This document shows, piece by piece, positions 29,756 to 41,002 of a stretch of DNA of 64,000 nucleotides; positions within the stretch are counted from its first letter, which is position 1, and each line of letters opens with the position of its first letter. A program made the position numbers and the translations under genes. The stretch is taken from assembly GCA_964057225.1 (NCBI GenBank), contig OZ059896.1:11454501-11518500 (forward strand). Direction: 5' to 3'. This stretch comes from Auanema rhodensis (Eukaryota > Nematoda > Chromadorea > Rhabditida > Rhabditidae). Below the pieces are notes generated by a model that worked only from the letters and a program-made list of their open reading frames with translations, was not told the origin of the DNA and did not search any database.

Positions 29756-30389
29756 TTCCGCTAAAGATCCAACTTTCTAAAATATAAGGCAAACTTGCAG
29801 AGAGGAGCAGTCTATGGCGATTGGCAAAGAGTGGCAGGAGATGGTGAAACGTCGGATCCTCGGATAGTTGGCAGAGCTGAAATGTAAATGTAGCAAAATT
29901 GCCAACCTTTTATACAAAGATTTTTGTAAAGTACAACCCATTGTGTTACAATCAAGTTTGCTGATGAAATTCTCTTATTAATTAGATTTTACAGCATATT
30001 TATGCAGATATACTCATCTTATCGACAGTTGCCAGCAGTTGGCGCACTCTGAACCTGTAAACAATCTGCATATTAATTAGTTTTTACATCTCTTTAAACA
30101 TTATTGTTTACCGTTTGTGCCATAAACAACAGCCATCTCTGTAAAACATTTAGGCTTTTTAAACTTTGCTTAATAGCTCATATATTATTCATAGTATACT
30201 TTTGCACCCATATTGTACCACAAAACATATGACTGCCAACGTTTTATATGTGAAAAATATTTCATTCTTTAATATTTACCAATGATTATATTACGAAACT
30301 AAAACTTTTGAAATGTTAAAATGATTATCCTATATTTAGACCCCCACAGTGCAGTTATTACTGTTTATTAACCATCGATATGCGTGGCG
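29756..30389. other. Upstream region of the Cys-rich gene, E3
   Basis: It has CTTTTATA at 29907-29914, which is TATAAAAG on the coding (minus) strand. Between the TATA box and the ATG there is one degenerate copy of the 30-bp unit that is repeated in subfamily II. The rest is AT-rich, with ATTAATTAG-like words also found at the E2 equivalent. No gene was found in it. Confidence 0.55.
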
Positions 30390-31296
30390 TTGAGGTCAGC
30401 GCAACTGTTTGTTAATCTTATTGTATTTACCTTCAATGTGTGCTCTATTTAGTTATTGTATTGTTATATTAGTAAAATAAAGTTTAAAACTAATCTTTTA
30501 TTATAATTTGAAACTTTTACTTGTTAGAATAAATATAATTAATAACGATTTGTAATTTCAAAAATTAATAATTTAATGTCGTTCTTATCGAATTAACTTT
30601 CGATATGTGTTCCATTAAATTTTGTATTTCATATCGTTCTTATCGAATTAACCTTCGATATGTGTTCCATTGAATTACCCATAACAAGTACGGTGAACAA
30701 AACGATATACATGCAAAAATTTTACTGTTCTTTAAAATAAAAACAATACAAACACAATACAATAAAAAATAAACAAATCAAGTAAACAAACATTATTAAT
30801 AAATTTAATAAATAAATAAAATTTAAAAAACAAATTTACATATTTAAATATTTAAATATTTAAATATAATTTATATATAAAATTTAAAGTTTAAATAAAA
30901 TTTATATATATAAAATTTAAATATAATTTAAATATTTAAAGTTTAAATATAATTTATATATATAAAATTTAAATATAATTTAAATATTTAAAATTAAGAT
31001 TTTTATTTTTACTTAATATATTTAAAAATAATTAAAAATATATACATACATTTAAAAGCATATTTAAATTTGATTTAAAAAAAAAAATCATGCTTTAAAT
31101 CATGATTTTTAAATTTAAAAAAGGAGAATCCATGAACCATGATCCCAAAATATGATTTTAACAGCTGACGCTCAAAAATATGTTTTTGACAGCTGACGCT
31201 CCCCAAAAGTATGTTTTTAGCAGCTGACGCCCCCAAAAGTATGTTTTTGACAGCTGTTTGGGGGCGTGGTTAGTAAATTTTGCACGGCTCTCTACT
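30390..31296 (-). repeat. Right TIR of E3
   Basis: The inverted counterpart of 15640-16659, but 113 bp shorter. It has two rather than four TATCGAA-N6-TTCGATA units (near 30590 and 30645). The four CAGCTG units and the A/T block are present. Confidence 0.85.
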
Positions 31297-31302
31297 AATA
31301 AG
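31297..31302. repeat. Right TSD of E3 (AATAAG)
   Basis: Second copy of 15634-15639. Confidence 0.95.
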
Positions 31303-31787
31303 AGCCGCTTACTTGTTACAAACTCTATGCGTTGTAGTGTTTTGTTAAACCGAAACGTGGCGTCTGCCAGCATTTCCTTGACAAGTTTAGCCTCAGCTTG
31401 TCGATTATTATACCACTTTTTCACATCTTCATCTTTATCTATTAAACCCTTTATACGTGCTTCTTCCTCAGCTCCAAGAGGTTTAGTGCTGCTAGCAATA
31501 AATTGTTCTTTTCCAGCATTGATTCCGCGTATTATTTCATCACCATTTGCATAGTTACCTTTGGGCAAGTGCAGAATAAACTTTCTGTTGGAAAAACGTA
31601 GTGTATAAGAAAGATTTTCTTGTACATTTAATATCGAACACGGAAAAATTATGTCTGTCAGCCCAATGCAATATCTGTTATTGCGTAGCCTTAATGTTTC
31701 AGGTAACCTGGTAAGAAACACTGATGAGGTATTACTTTTTTCAGAGTCAACTGATGACGGCAAAGTAATGTAAAAGTCATCCATCAC
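31297..31787 (-). pseudogene. E2 penton-like gene, N-terminal part, cut by E3
   Basis: The first ~160 residues of the E2 penton-like protein. The open frame continues past the break into the E3 TIR and stops there (near 31158), so a truncated protein with a short foreign tail could be made. Two Met codons in a row mark the start. Confidence 0.9.
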
Positions 31788-31863
31788 AGACCACCACCTG
31801 ATGCGTGCGCACTAGTATAAATGAAATCATTTGCATTATAGGTACATTTACGAGTGGTTGATT

Positions 31864-32511
31864 ATGGTTTTCAGCTTCAAACTACCCAGTCAGACAACTG
31901 TAATAGGGGCAACGCAATGTGGTAAAACTACCCTTATAAAACGTATATGTGAAAATACTGAAAAGTTTTTCAACGTCCCCATTGATAGAATATTCTGGTT
32001 CAGTCAATGTGGAGCATCGTCAGGTGTTCCATTAAATGATGAGCGTTTAATAGTAATTCAAGGACCACCTGATCCGGATATAATAAAAGAGCAAAAGGGA
32101 ATAAACACCATACTAGTGCTGGATGATTTGATGAATTTTTTCTCATCGAATAAAGCGGCTAAAGAATTACTCAACAACATTTTTACAGTGTGGGCACATC
32201 ACTGGAATTTGGCAGTGTTTAATCTTGTGCAAGCTGCATTTCAGCTAGACAGGACCAGTCGAATTAATAGTACATATATAATACTGATGAAAAGTCATTC
32301 GGATATATTACAAATACGTAATTGTCTGCAACAATTATTTGGCCCCCGCTTTAAAAATGCTCTAGAAGCATATGATGATGCAATGTCTACACCCTATAGT
32401 CATTTACTGATTGACAACCATCCTTTAACAAATGAGAAACAGCGTATACTATCAGATATAACAGCGGAGCACCCTATTGTTTATGTAGCCAGAAATATAT
32501 TCAGTGTTTAA
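31864..32511 (+). CDS. E2 packaging ATPase
   Basis: 215 aa. The Walker motifs are those of E3, with few substitutions (LIKR for LIKH; QCGASSGVPL for QCGSSSGVPI). A TATAAAT lies 48 bp upstream at 31816-31822. The next start codon is 13 bases after this stop. Confidence 0.85.
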   Translation: MVFSFKLPSQTTVIGATQCGKTTLIKRICENTEKFFNVPIDRIFWFSQCGASSGVPLNDERLIVIQGPPDPDIIKEQKGINTILVLDDLMNFFSSNKAAKELLNNIFTVWAHHWNLAVFNLVQAAFQLDRTSRINSTYIILMKSHSDILQIRNCLQQLFGPRFKNALEAYDDAMSTPYSHLLIDNHPLTNEKQRILSDITAEHPIVYVARNIFSV

Positions 32512-32523
32512 TGTGCATGTTCA

Positions 32524-32832
32524 ATGAGTGGTCGTATTTTGTCAAATTACAACTTTTTATCTTCTTGTGCCAAAACCCCTTGTTCTGTTTCCTCATTTTC
32601 TTTTTCACAAATTGAAATTATTGTTGAAATTGTATTTAATATTGTGAAAAATAATAATTTTCTCTTAACTAACAAGGAATATAAAACCCTTTTGCCCATA
32701 TCCTCATTATTACGTCAAATAGCTTTGATACGCACACCCGAAAAGGCTAAAACTTTATTGGCAACGATTTCACACAAACAATTGAAAACAATAGTTTCAT
32801 GTGGAATTGCTTATTTTGGTTTTAAAAGATGA
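32524..32832 (+). CDS. E2 102-aa conserved helical protein
   Basis: Subfamily II version, ending FGFKR rather than FGFKS. It overlaps the next gene by 4 nt (ATGA). Confidence 0.6.
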   Translation: MSGRILSNYNFLSSCAKTPCSVSSFSFSQIEIIVEIVFNIVKNNNFLLTNKEYKTLLPISSLLRQIALIRTPEKAKTLLATISHKQLKTIVSCGIAYFGFKR

Positions 32833-33566
32833 AACTCAATCATAAATATCGTCTAATCCCTGTGGATGATGAAACGCTGAATATAGACAAGTTTGATGCT
32901 GAATTGAAGCTCTTACGAGAGAATAAATCTATACCCGATTATAAAAAGGCTGAACTATACGAAGACTTGATTACCCGTCTCAAAAACTATAGAGAAAGCA
33001 TAGATGCGCCTATATCAGTACAAGTGGAAAATGCTGATCCACCATTATTGCCAGAATACAAGCTGCCACGAAAGTATAACGATCTGTGGGAACGATTTCC
33101 AGAGGTGCGTACAAACAAAAATAACCAACTTGTGATTAATAATGAGCCCGTACCAAACACAAATATTACAAAAATTTTGGATTTTGTACTGGATAAAACA
33201 AAAACGGAACCCAATGGATTCTCAGTATTAGCCAAATTCTTAGCCAGTAATGGGGTCTCTAGCCCTAACAAGAAGGCAAAAAATGTAGAGCCTGCCGTCA
33301 GTAACAAGGATTCAGTTGATCCCGTGCCTACATCCACATCGGCTGTCACAGACTTGGATGCTACTATTAATATATTACCTAGAACACCACGTCATCGTAA
33401 GGCTGTTATTCGATATTCACCCTCTCCGCGTCGTACATTCAAATCCAAAGCTATAAATAAAAAGGCAAAACCCGCTGACACTGGTGAATCATATTACACA
33501 CCTCAGGCGGGAGAAACACAGAATGGCAAAGGCCGTAAACGATTCTACATTAGATTATGGAAGTAA
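32829..33566 (+). CDS. E2 245-aa conserved protein, unknown function
   Basis: Seven residues longer than the E3 version. The differences cluster in the low-complexity linker (about residues 150-220), while the N-terminus and the terminal GRKRFYIRLW are kept. This pattern supports a disordered linker between two constrained ends. Confidence 0.6.
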   Translation: MKLNHKYRLIPVDDETLNIDKFDAELKLLRENKSIPDYKKAELYEDLITRLKNYRESIDAPISVQVENADPPLLPEYKLPRKYNDLWERFPEVRTNKNNQLVINNEPVPNTNITKILDFVLDKTKTEPNGFSVLAKFLASNGVSSPNKKAKNVEPAVSNKDSVDPVPTSTSAVTDLDATINILPRTPRHRKAVIRYSPSPRRTFKSKAINKKAKPADTGESYYTPQAGETQNGKGRKRFYIRLWK

Positions 33567-34590
33567 TGTTTTGGAGAACATTTATTATAATATTAAGCAT
33601 CCAGCTTCTTATACGTCTGCCAAAAATCTATTATTGGAAGCGCGAAAGCATGGCATTGCAAAAGCACAAGTTGAAAGTTTTTTGCAAGACTCTGAAACTT
33701 TTACACGTCATAAACCAACCAGACTGCATATGCAGACTAAAAAGACTAGAGGCTGTGGTCGATTCCTAACAATGCAAGCAGATTTGGTTGATATGCAAAA
33801 ATATAAAAAATCAAATGACGGCTATGCTTACATGTTGACCATGATTGATGTTTATACACGCATGTTATATGTTAGGCCTTTGAAAACTAAAGGTGGTTTA
33901 GAGGTTGCTACTGCATTTGAAAATGTATTCAAGGATTTTATACCAATCCAACTAATAACGGATAACGGTGCAGAGTTTTATAATAGTCATTGTGAAAAAC
34001 TATTCAAAAAATTTGCCATACTGCATGGATCAACAAGTTCACCACAAAAGGCGGCAATGGTGGAGCGAGCAAATAGAACTTTAAAAACGCGCATGATGAA
34101 ATATCTCTATTACAAGAATAATCATCGATGGATTGATATACTAGATGACTTGGTCGAAGGAATAAACAAATCTTATAATCGGTCGATTAAAATGCGCCCC
34201 GTAGATGTTACAGCAAATATATTCGTTGAAGAATATGCACCAGCTGTTCGCAACCGATTCAAAATTGGTGATAATGTTCGCATAAGCAAGAACAGGCGTA
34301 CTTTTGAAAAAAGTTACGAGTCTGGATATACAATGGAACTATTCACAATTGATGAGATTGTAGCCGGGAACCCAACCGTGTATAAACTTGTAGATTATAA
34401 TGGTGAACGTATAAAGGGAATATTCTATGAGCCTGAACTTGTGTTGGCTACTAATAAAAGCAACCAGTACTATATTGAGAAAGTTTTGAAAGAGCGTACA
34501 CGAAATGGTAAACGCCAAGTGTTTGTAAAATGGAGTGGCTATCCCGACAACTTTAATGAATGGATAGATGCAGAAAATTTAAATGTATAA
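33523..34590 (+). CDS. int: E2 chromodomain integrase
   Basis: 355 aa, with the full DDE set (QADLVDMQ, ITDNGAEF, MVERANRT) and chromodomain. It starts 44 nt before the end of the preceding ORF in a different frame. It appears identical to the E4 copy. Confidence 0.92.
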   Translation: MAKAVNDSTLDYGSNVLENIYYNIKHPASYTSAKNLLLEARKHGIAKAQVESFLQDSETFTRHKPTRLHMQTKKTRGCGRFLTMQADLVDMQKYKKSNDGYAYMLTMIDVYTRMLYVRPLKTKGGLEVATAFENVFKDFIPIQLITDNGAEFYNSHCEKLFKKFAILHGSTSSPQKAAMVERANRTLKTRMMKYLYYKNNHRWIDILDDLVEGINKSYNRSIKMRPVDVTANIFVEEYAPAVRNRFKIGDNVRISKNRRTFEKSYESGYTMELFTIDEIVAGNPTVYKLVDYNGERIKGIFYEPELVLATNKSNQYYIEKVLKERTRNGKRQVFVKWSGYPDNFNEWIDAENLNV

Positions 34591-34887
34591 TTTTTCACTG
34601 TTGTTGTAAACAATTGTATTAATAATAAATGATTTATTTGATCAATCGTTCATATTGTAACAATAAAAACCAGCAAAACATAAAAGCCAAGACAATGATA
34701 TAACCTATAATTATAAACTGATTAATATTTAAATTTTTAATGCTTACCAGTTGGTTAGAGAGTCGGCTGTTGATGGATAATTTCAAACTTCGAAAGCTGG
34801 AAAAAAAAAATGTTACGGCTAAGAAAATTTAAATATAACATAACAAAATCAACCAACTGTCCATTAAACAGTTTGTGCTTGTTGTAG
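34591..34887. other. Spacer between integrase and Cys-rich gene, E2
   Basis: It has AATAAATGATTTATT at 34624-34638 and, on the minus strand, splice-like signals with a T-rich tract before TTCCAG near 34797. No conserved frame was found. Confidence 0.45.
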
Positions 34888-35481
34888 TCAAAACGATGGA
34901 TCAAAACGGATAAGCATATTCAAGTTGAGCGCCTGTTGACTTAATTTAAAGTAGAACACATTCTGCTTATAACCAAAAGACTTGACAGTTGACTCATCAG
35001 TATAAATGGCAATGTAACCCATATTATTCAACAATTGTTTTGATGACATGCTAGAATAGGAACGCATCTGTAAAAGAAAAAATAATAATTAGAATTAATA
35101 ATTTTATAATCTCACATTGATTGTTGAATTTTCAGGTTTATAATGACGGAAAACTTTTAAAAGCCCTAAGGCATCATTCCTCGCTCTACACTTGACACAG
35201 AGGCTGAAACAGTGGTACTCGTCTACGACTTGCAATGTATCCCTACAAGTTTTGCAGAGACATATTGGTCTCATAACTACAGGCTGTTGTGGAGAGCTAT
35301 CCTTTGAGATTTGTACCTGCTTTTTTGGTGTGTCTAAACAAAAAATAATTAATAACAAAAATAAAACCTTACCAAAGAATGTGGCAGCAAAGTTGGGTCC
35401 TGGTGTGGGTGGTCTTGGAACATCCGGTTCCGGTGTCGAAGGTACAATATTCTCTACATCAACAAGAGCGGAACGCTTCAT
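34888..35481 (-). CDS. E2 Cys-rich three-exon protein
   Basis: Minus-strand exons: 35373-35481, 35116-35333 and 34888-35067, predicted 168 aa. The Cys cluster is CLCKTC ... CFSLCVKC. An upstream in-frame Met at 35736 touches the TATA box itself and so is probably untranscribed; the Met of MKRSALV was chosen, as in E3. Confidence 0.65.
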
Positions 35482-36419
35482 GTTTGTAGCCCAATTGGAG
35501 GCTTTTCCTAAACAACAACGAACTTTTACGTCTAGGGTCCAAGTAGAGTAGAGGAAAGTCCTAGCAGCAGTCTGTTGACGTTGGATCAGATCGTCGGCTT
35601 GTTGGCAGAGGTGGATCGGCGAGAAGACTAGGTGGCGGAGCTGGATCGGAGAGTAGATTTGTTGACAGAGCTGGATCGTAGAGTCGACTTGTTGGCGGAG
35701 CTGAAATGCAAATTTCGGTCTAAAAAATTTTGCCACCTTTTATACAAACTTTGTTGTAAAGCTCTACCCACTCCGCCTCTTTCACAAAACAGTTGACTGC
35801 TGTATGCGGCTTTTCTATTTGTTATATATTACAACAAATATATGCATTTATACATTAATTAGCAGTTTGTTGCGCAAACAGCTGCCAAATGCGCTAAAAT
35901 ACACCGATTGCGCCAACAGTTGCCGGATTAACAAGCTGTAAACTATCCGCTTATTAATTACTTGTTACAGCATTCGATTTCGTAAATCCAAATATTTAAT
36001 AATAATTCAACTCATTTGTGACAAGTCCTTATACAATAACAACTGTCAGCCAAAATTGTGGAATATTACAATAGGATCGTTTAATATTGTATTCATATTC
36101 TTATTATAACAGCTGTGGTACACTCTTATTTTTATAGTTTAGGAAACACTAATTCAAAATGTTGGATCCTTCTGAGGAAACGCAGGATTGTTGCGAAAAA
36201 CAGACTTGTACACATCCGATTACAAGTACAACATTTCCAGACACTTTGTAAAAAAGAAACTCTTACAAAATGTTAACACATGTTCTAATTTTAAATGAAA
36301 ATTTATTGTTCAATAAATATATTACGAAACATTTATTCTATTCTTGAACATAGTTATGAAATACATTAGCTATCAGAACATTTATAAACTATTAGGGCTA
36401 CAACAACAATTACTTTAAA
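35482..36419. other. Upstream region of the Cys-rich gene, E2, with tandem repeats
   Basis: Four 30-bp direct repeats (units AGCTCYGCCAACAAGTC-like on the minus strand) fill 35583-35702. CTTTTATA, the minus-strand TATA box, is at 35737-35744. AT-rich sequence follows. The 90-bp expansion is a multiple of three but lies in the predicted 5' leader. Confidence 0.65.
36159..36251 (+). CDS. Small ORF, 30 aa, E2
   Basis: A short open frame starting MLDPSEETQDCCEKQ, in the right subterminal region and on the strand opposite the Cys-rich gene. It is also present in E4 (41958-42050) but not seen in subfamily I. There is no recognisable promoter or domain, so it may be chance. Confidence 0.2.
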   Translation: MLDPSEETQDCCEKQTCTHPITSTTFPDTL

Positions 36420-37784
36420 GTAACATTTTTGATGCTAAAAAGTTTGAAAATATTCGTATATACTCATGACCCCTTGGCATAGTAAGTATTCTTTAGCGTT
36501 ATGGGTACATGTGGTGTACAGCTATTTATCATATTTTTATGAACACAACTTTTGCCATGTGGTACCTGTGTAGTGCACCTGTTTTAACGATCTTATCGAA
36601 TTAACCGATATGTGTTTCATTAAATTTAGTTTAAATATTTATTACTTCTTATCGAATTAACCTTCGATATGAGTTCCATTGATTAACCCATAAGAAGTAC
36701 GGTGAACATATTGATTAGCTTTTAAAAATATTTAAATAAATAAAAAACAATATATATGAGAAATAATTTATTCAGTTTTAAAAATACATTTAAAAAGAAA
36801 TAATTTTAAAAATATATTTAAAAAGAAACAATTAAATAATAATATTTACAAATACAATTTAAAATATATATATAAATATTAAAAATACATTTAAAAAGAA
36901 ATAAGTTTAAAAATATTTACAAATACAATTTACAAATATATAAATAATAAAAGTTCATTTAAAATAATACATTAAAAAATAATTTTCATGTAATTTGAAA
37001 ATATTAGACAACTTGGTACATGTGGTGTACAGCTATTTATCATATTTTTATGAACAAAACGTTTGCCATGTGGTTCTTGTGTGGGTCAGTGCACCTGTTT
37101 TAACGATCTTATCGAATTAACCTTCGATATGTGTTCCATTAACTTTTGTATTTCATATCGTTCTTATCGAATTAACTTTCGATATGTGTTCCATTAACTT
37201 TTGTATTTCATATCGTTCTTATCGAATTAACCTTCGATATGTGTTCCATTAATTAACCCATAAGAGGTACGGTGAACATATTTATTAGCTTTGAAAAATA
37301 TTCAAATTTTATAAATTAAAACAAACACAATATATATTAAAAAGTTTATTCAAATGTATATATATTAAAAATACATTTAAAAGGAGATAATTTTAATAAT
37401 ATTTTAAAAATATATAAAATACATTTAAAAAGAAATAATTACATAATAATATTTAAAACATATATTAATAATAAAAATTCATTTAAAAAGAAATAAGTTT
37501 AAAAATATTTACAAATACAATTAACAAATATATAAATAATAAAAATTCATTTAAAATAATACATTAAAAAATAATTAAAAAAAAAAAATCATGCATTTTG
37601 ATCCATGCGCAGGCTCGAGAGCCTGCCTCGGGAGGAAAAGTATATTTTTGACAGCTGACGCCGAAAATATGATTTTGACAGCTGACGCCCCCAAAAGTAT
37701 GATTTTAGCAGCTGACGCCCTCAAAAGTATGTTTTTAGCAACTGTTTGGGGGCGTGGTTAGTAAATTCGGCATGGCTCTCTACT
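36420..37784 (-). repeat. Right TIR of E2, chimeric and extended
   Basis: About 1.37 kb, 578 bp longer than the E4 equivalent. Reading inward from 37784, the outer ~800 bp match the left TIR of the same element (three adjacent palindrome units and the text around GTACCAAGTTG). At about 36985 the sequence switches to the pattern of the E4 left TIR, which starts again from its AT-rich zone. Confidence 0.75.
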
Positions 37785-37790
37785 CAGATG
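37785..37790. repeat. Right TSD of E2 (CAGATG)
   Basis: Second copy of 4884-4889; E1's polymerase exon 7 resumes here. Confidence 0.95.
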
Positions 37791-40047
37791 TCCGTATTTT
37801 AACCAACTGTATGAAAGTTTACATGAAGTTGGCAACCGCCACCACTGGCTGGAACCCTGTCATACAGTGTATGACATTTGCCAGTTTCTCTTTATTCCAG
37901 GCAAGTTTTTTAAAATACAAGCATTTTCAAAACTAGTATATTACAGCTGAAAATGAATCATATTAAAGAGAACCAAGTGGGTATTCTGCCCGAGACTGGT
38001 TATTATGCCGGTCAAAAGCAGAGTATAATAGCCATAAAGTATATAAAATGGCTAGAACAAGGATTGGGGCGCCCATTAATGCATAAGCTTAATGGTGGCG
38101 AATTTGCAGTGAGAGTAGATGGCCATCGCTATCTACTCGATGCTTATGACCCCGTTGCCAATCATGGCTATGAGGTGAGTAATTTGTGATAAATGTAAAA
38201 AGTGCAAATTTTTGTAGATTAATGGTTGTATTTACCATGGTTGCCCCCAGTGCACCAACAAGAGCGCTATAGCACCAGGCAGAAATGGTGAAACAATGGA
38301 AGAGGTAATTGTGACATTTTTAATCATTTTAATTTTTAAAATTTAGGTTTATGATAAAACCATGAAAAGGCTTGAAGCAATTCAAAGCCAAGGCATTAGT
38401 GTTACCACAGTGTGGGAGCACGAAATTAATGCTCAAATTTCGGCCAATGAAGAAATGGCGAAATTTATGCGTGAAACAAATGTTGTTACACGCTTGGCAC
38501 CTAGAGATGCCTTTACCGGTGGCCGCACCCAGACATATAAGCTTTTGGCACAAGCTTCGGATAGATACTCGCTCGAGTATGTGGACTTTTGTTCACTATA
38601 TCCATATGTCACAGCCTTTGATGCCTATTACCCTGTAGGTAATCCCAAAGTTATTACTGAGGGTTTCAAAAGCTTTGAGACATGTTGCCCATACAAGGGG
38701 CTAGTAAAATGTGACGTGCTTGCACCCACAAATTTGCTGTACCCTGTATTAGGCACACGTATTGGCGGTAAACTTATTTTTACAAACTGCCGCACTTGTG
38801 CAGTCAAAAGTAAAAATGTAACATGTGAGCACCAGAATGATGTAAATGCTAGAAAGCTGCATCTAACTGTGACACATGTTGAGCTCGAGTGTGCCATACA
38901 ACGTGGCTATAAAGTGCTTAATGTGCATGAGGTGTGGCACTGGGAAGAATGGCAACAAGGCGGCCTGTTTAAAGAATTTGTACAAAAGTACATAAAAATT
39001 AAACAAGAGGCGTCGGGCTGGCCAAAGCCAAACATGACAGAGGAAGAAAAGGTATGTTTTAATAAAAGTATCACATTAAATAGAATTTTACAGGTGATTT
39101 ATCTCCAAGAGCACGAGGAGAACACTGGTGTTGCTCTGGAGAGCAATAAAATTGAGAAGAATGCTGCCATGCGTAGCATTGCCAAACTGCAGCTAAATAG
39201 GTTTGTAAACTTTTTAAAAACAATACATTACAAATTTGCTTATAGTGTCTGGGGTAAAATGGGTCAAAGACCAGATAAAGCCCAAACCAAGATTATTGGT
39301 GTTGAGGACCCAGAAATTGGTAGGATCATTACTGATCCTGCAAGGGAACTCACTGGGTTCAAAATTGTGGATAATGTTGCGTACTGCACAACAGTACCAG
39401 AGGATTCACATTTGGCACCACCGCCTTTTACAAATGTAGCTATTGCGGCCTATACAACCGCTCATGCAAGGCTACTATTGTATAAGGCAATGGAGAAAAT
39501 TGGAAAGAATTTGGTGTATACAGGTAATTTTATACTTTGTATTCAATTTAAACTTACATTATTTAGACACGGATTCTCTAATTTATCAAAGGTGCCTGGA
39601 TGAGCCAGATCCAATTGAGGATATGAAGGGTGAATGGTTAGGTAAACTAACCTCTGAAATACCCGATGGTTGGTCAATGACCAAGTTTGTGTCACCAGCG
39701 GCAAAAGTTTATAGTTATAAACTTGTAAATGCAGCTGGTGATGTAAAATATGTAACAAAGGCAAAGGGAGTGGTAAGTACGAGCTTTGACTTTTCAAATA
39801 ATTTTATAATTTTCAGACGTTGGACCACACGGCAGCGTCAGTGGTAAACTTTGAAAGTATGGAGCGACTGGTTCGCGGACTCGTTATGGATGGAGAAAAA
39901 TTGGTTTTAAAAACCAATACGACATTGTTAAAGAGGCAACTCGGTGCCATATCCACAATGGATATGACAAAAAGTACTAAAGTCGTAATGGATAAACTTT
40001 GTTATCTACAAGATTATAGTACTTTACCCTACGGTTATTGTGAATAA
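37785..40047 (+). pseudogene. polB: E1 DNA polymerase B, 3' part
   Basis: This resumes E1's exon 7 after E2 (37791-37900), followed by exons from 37947 (GC-AG intron between), 38218 and onward to the stop at 40047. It holds the polymerase motifs A, B and C with unbroken frames. With the 5' part now ~33 kb away, this fragment is unlikely to be expressed as a working enzyme. No decay beyond the insertion is visible. Confidence 0.9.
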
Positions 40048-40183
40048 TATATTTGAATTTATAAATTTTTATCTTGTATATATTTGTATTTATAAAATTT
40101 TATCATTGTACATGTATATTTTTAAAAATAGTTGTATTAATAAATTTTATTCTTAAATCTTTTAAAGAATTTTATTACATACA

Positions 40184-41002
40184 TTACAAACTGGTATCAA
40201 TATATGGAGCACGATTGTTGTCAATGGAAAGAATAGAGTCATACTCTGCATAAACAATTGCATATAAGCCCTCTTGCGGCGTTTGTTGACCAAATTCCAA
40301 TTTCAAGGCTACATTACCTTGTCGTATAACATCAAATAACTCTGACGAATGCACAGTAGGAGAAATATCAAATACAAAAAATGTGAAACCAGCTTTATAC
40401 ATTGCTGGTGTAATACCATTGGATGAATCTGTACGACCAAGTCCCAAACCTTCGAGCATGTCAATATATGCTGTGGCATAGGAAGATCGCCATTCTAAAT
40501 TATAAGGACGGGTAGGTATTACCCTATTGTTGAGCGTCAAGTATATATTTTTCAAATCAAACGGTTTAAAGTTGAATGGCGAATGTTTAAAAGTACCATT
40601 ATAGGCGTGTGCGCCAACAAGACCTACTACAACACGTTTCGGTGTATGAGACGTGAATAATATATTATTAGGTGAATCCAAGCGGCCTCCTTCTATGAAA
40701 TAAGAGCGCATTTTCACTGATGTCATGGGGTAGTGTATTCGATCCTTTGCGAGTTTATCTTCTATAGCCATAGCTAATCCAGCGTTTAGATCAAACTCTT
40801 GAATGAGCAAATGTACATCGCTGATATCTACTTTCAAATTTGGAAACTCCTCCTTTAATGTAGTATCCTTGTTTTCATTATTCCAGCCTAGAGTGTCAAT
40901 TAAAAAGTTATCACGGTTTGGATATGCAGTTAGCTCCATTTTTGAATAGTTTACAAACAGTCGCTCTTGATTAAATAGGTCGATACTGACGGGAGCAGCC
41001 AT
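40184..41002 (-). pseudogene. mcp: E1 major capsid protein, C-terminal part, cut by E4
   Basis: The C-terminal ~270 residues of E1's capsid protein; upstream the frame enters E4's TIR. The N-terminal part is 57657-58178. Coordinates 40997-41002 are the TSD. Confidence 0.9.
40997..41002. repeat. Left TSD of E4 (AGCCAT)
   Basis: Matches 57657-57662; intact capsid genes (for example 23025-23030) have a single copy. Confidence 0.95.

Larger units (their letters stand above)
15640..31296 (+). mobile_element. E3: complete Polinton/Maverick, subfamily I
   Basis: 15,657 bp from AGTAGAGAGCCGTGC to GCACGGCTCTCTACT, with a perfect 6-bp TSD. It contains all twelve genes with open frames: polymerase, major capsid, minor basic protein, protease, membrane protein, zinc-finger protein, penton-like protein, ATPase, two conserved unknowns, integrase and Cys-rich protein. 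It is the innermost and therefore the youngest element of its chain (E1 > E2 > E3). By sequence alone it could still be able to move and to form particles. Confidence 0.95.
4890..37784 (+). mobile_element. E2: Polinton/Maverick, subfamily II, interrupted by E3
   Basis: E2 runs from AGTAGAGAGCCATGCC at 4890 to GGCATGGCTCTCTACT at 37784 and is flanked by CAGATG. Without E3 (15640-31296) and one TSD copy it is about 17.2 kb, a normal Polinton size. It matches E4 with no net length change over the whole gene region (mirror coordinates sum to 62546 in the left half and 78209 in the right half), but its right TIR is 578 bp longer. Only the penton-like gene is broken. Confidence 0.95.
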
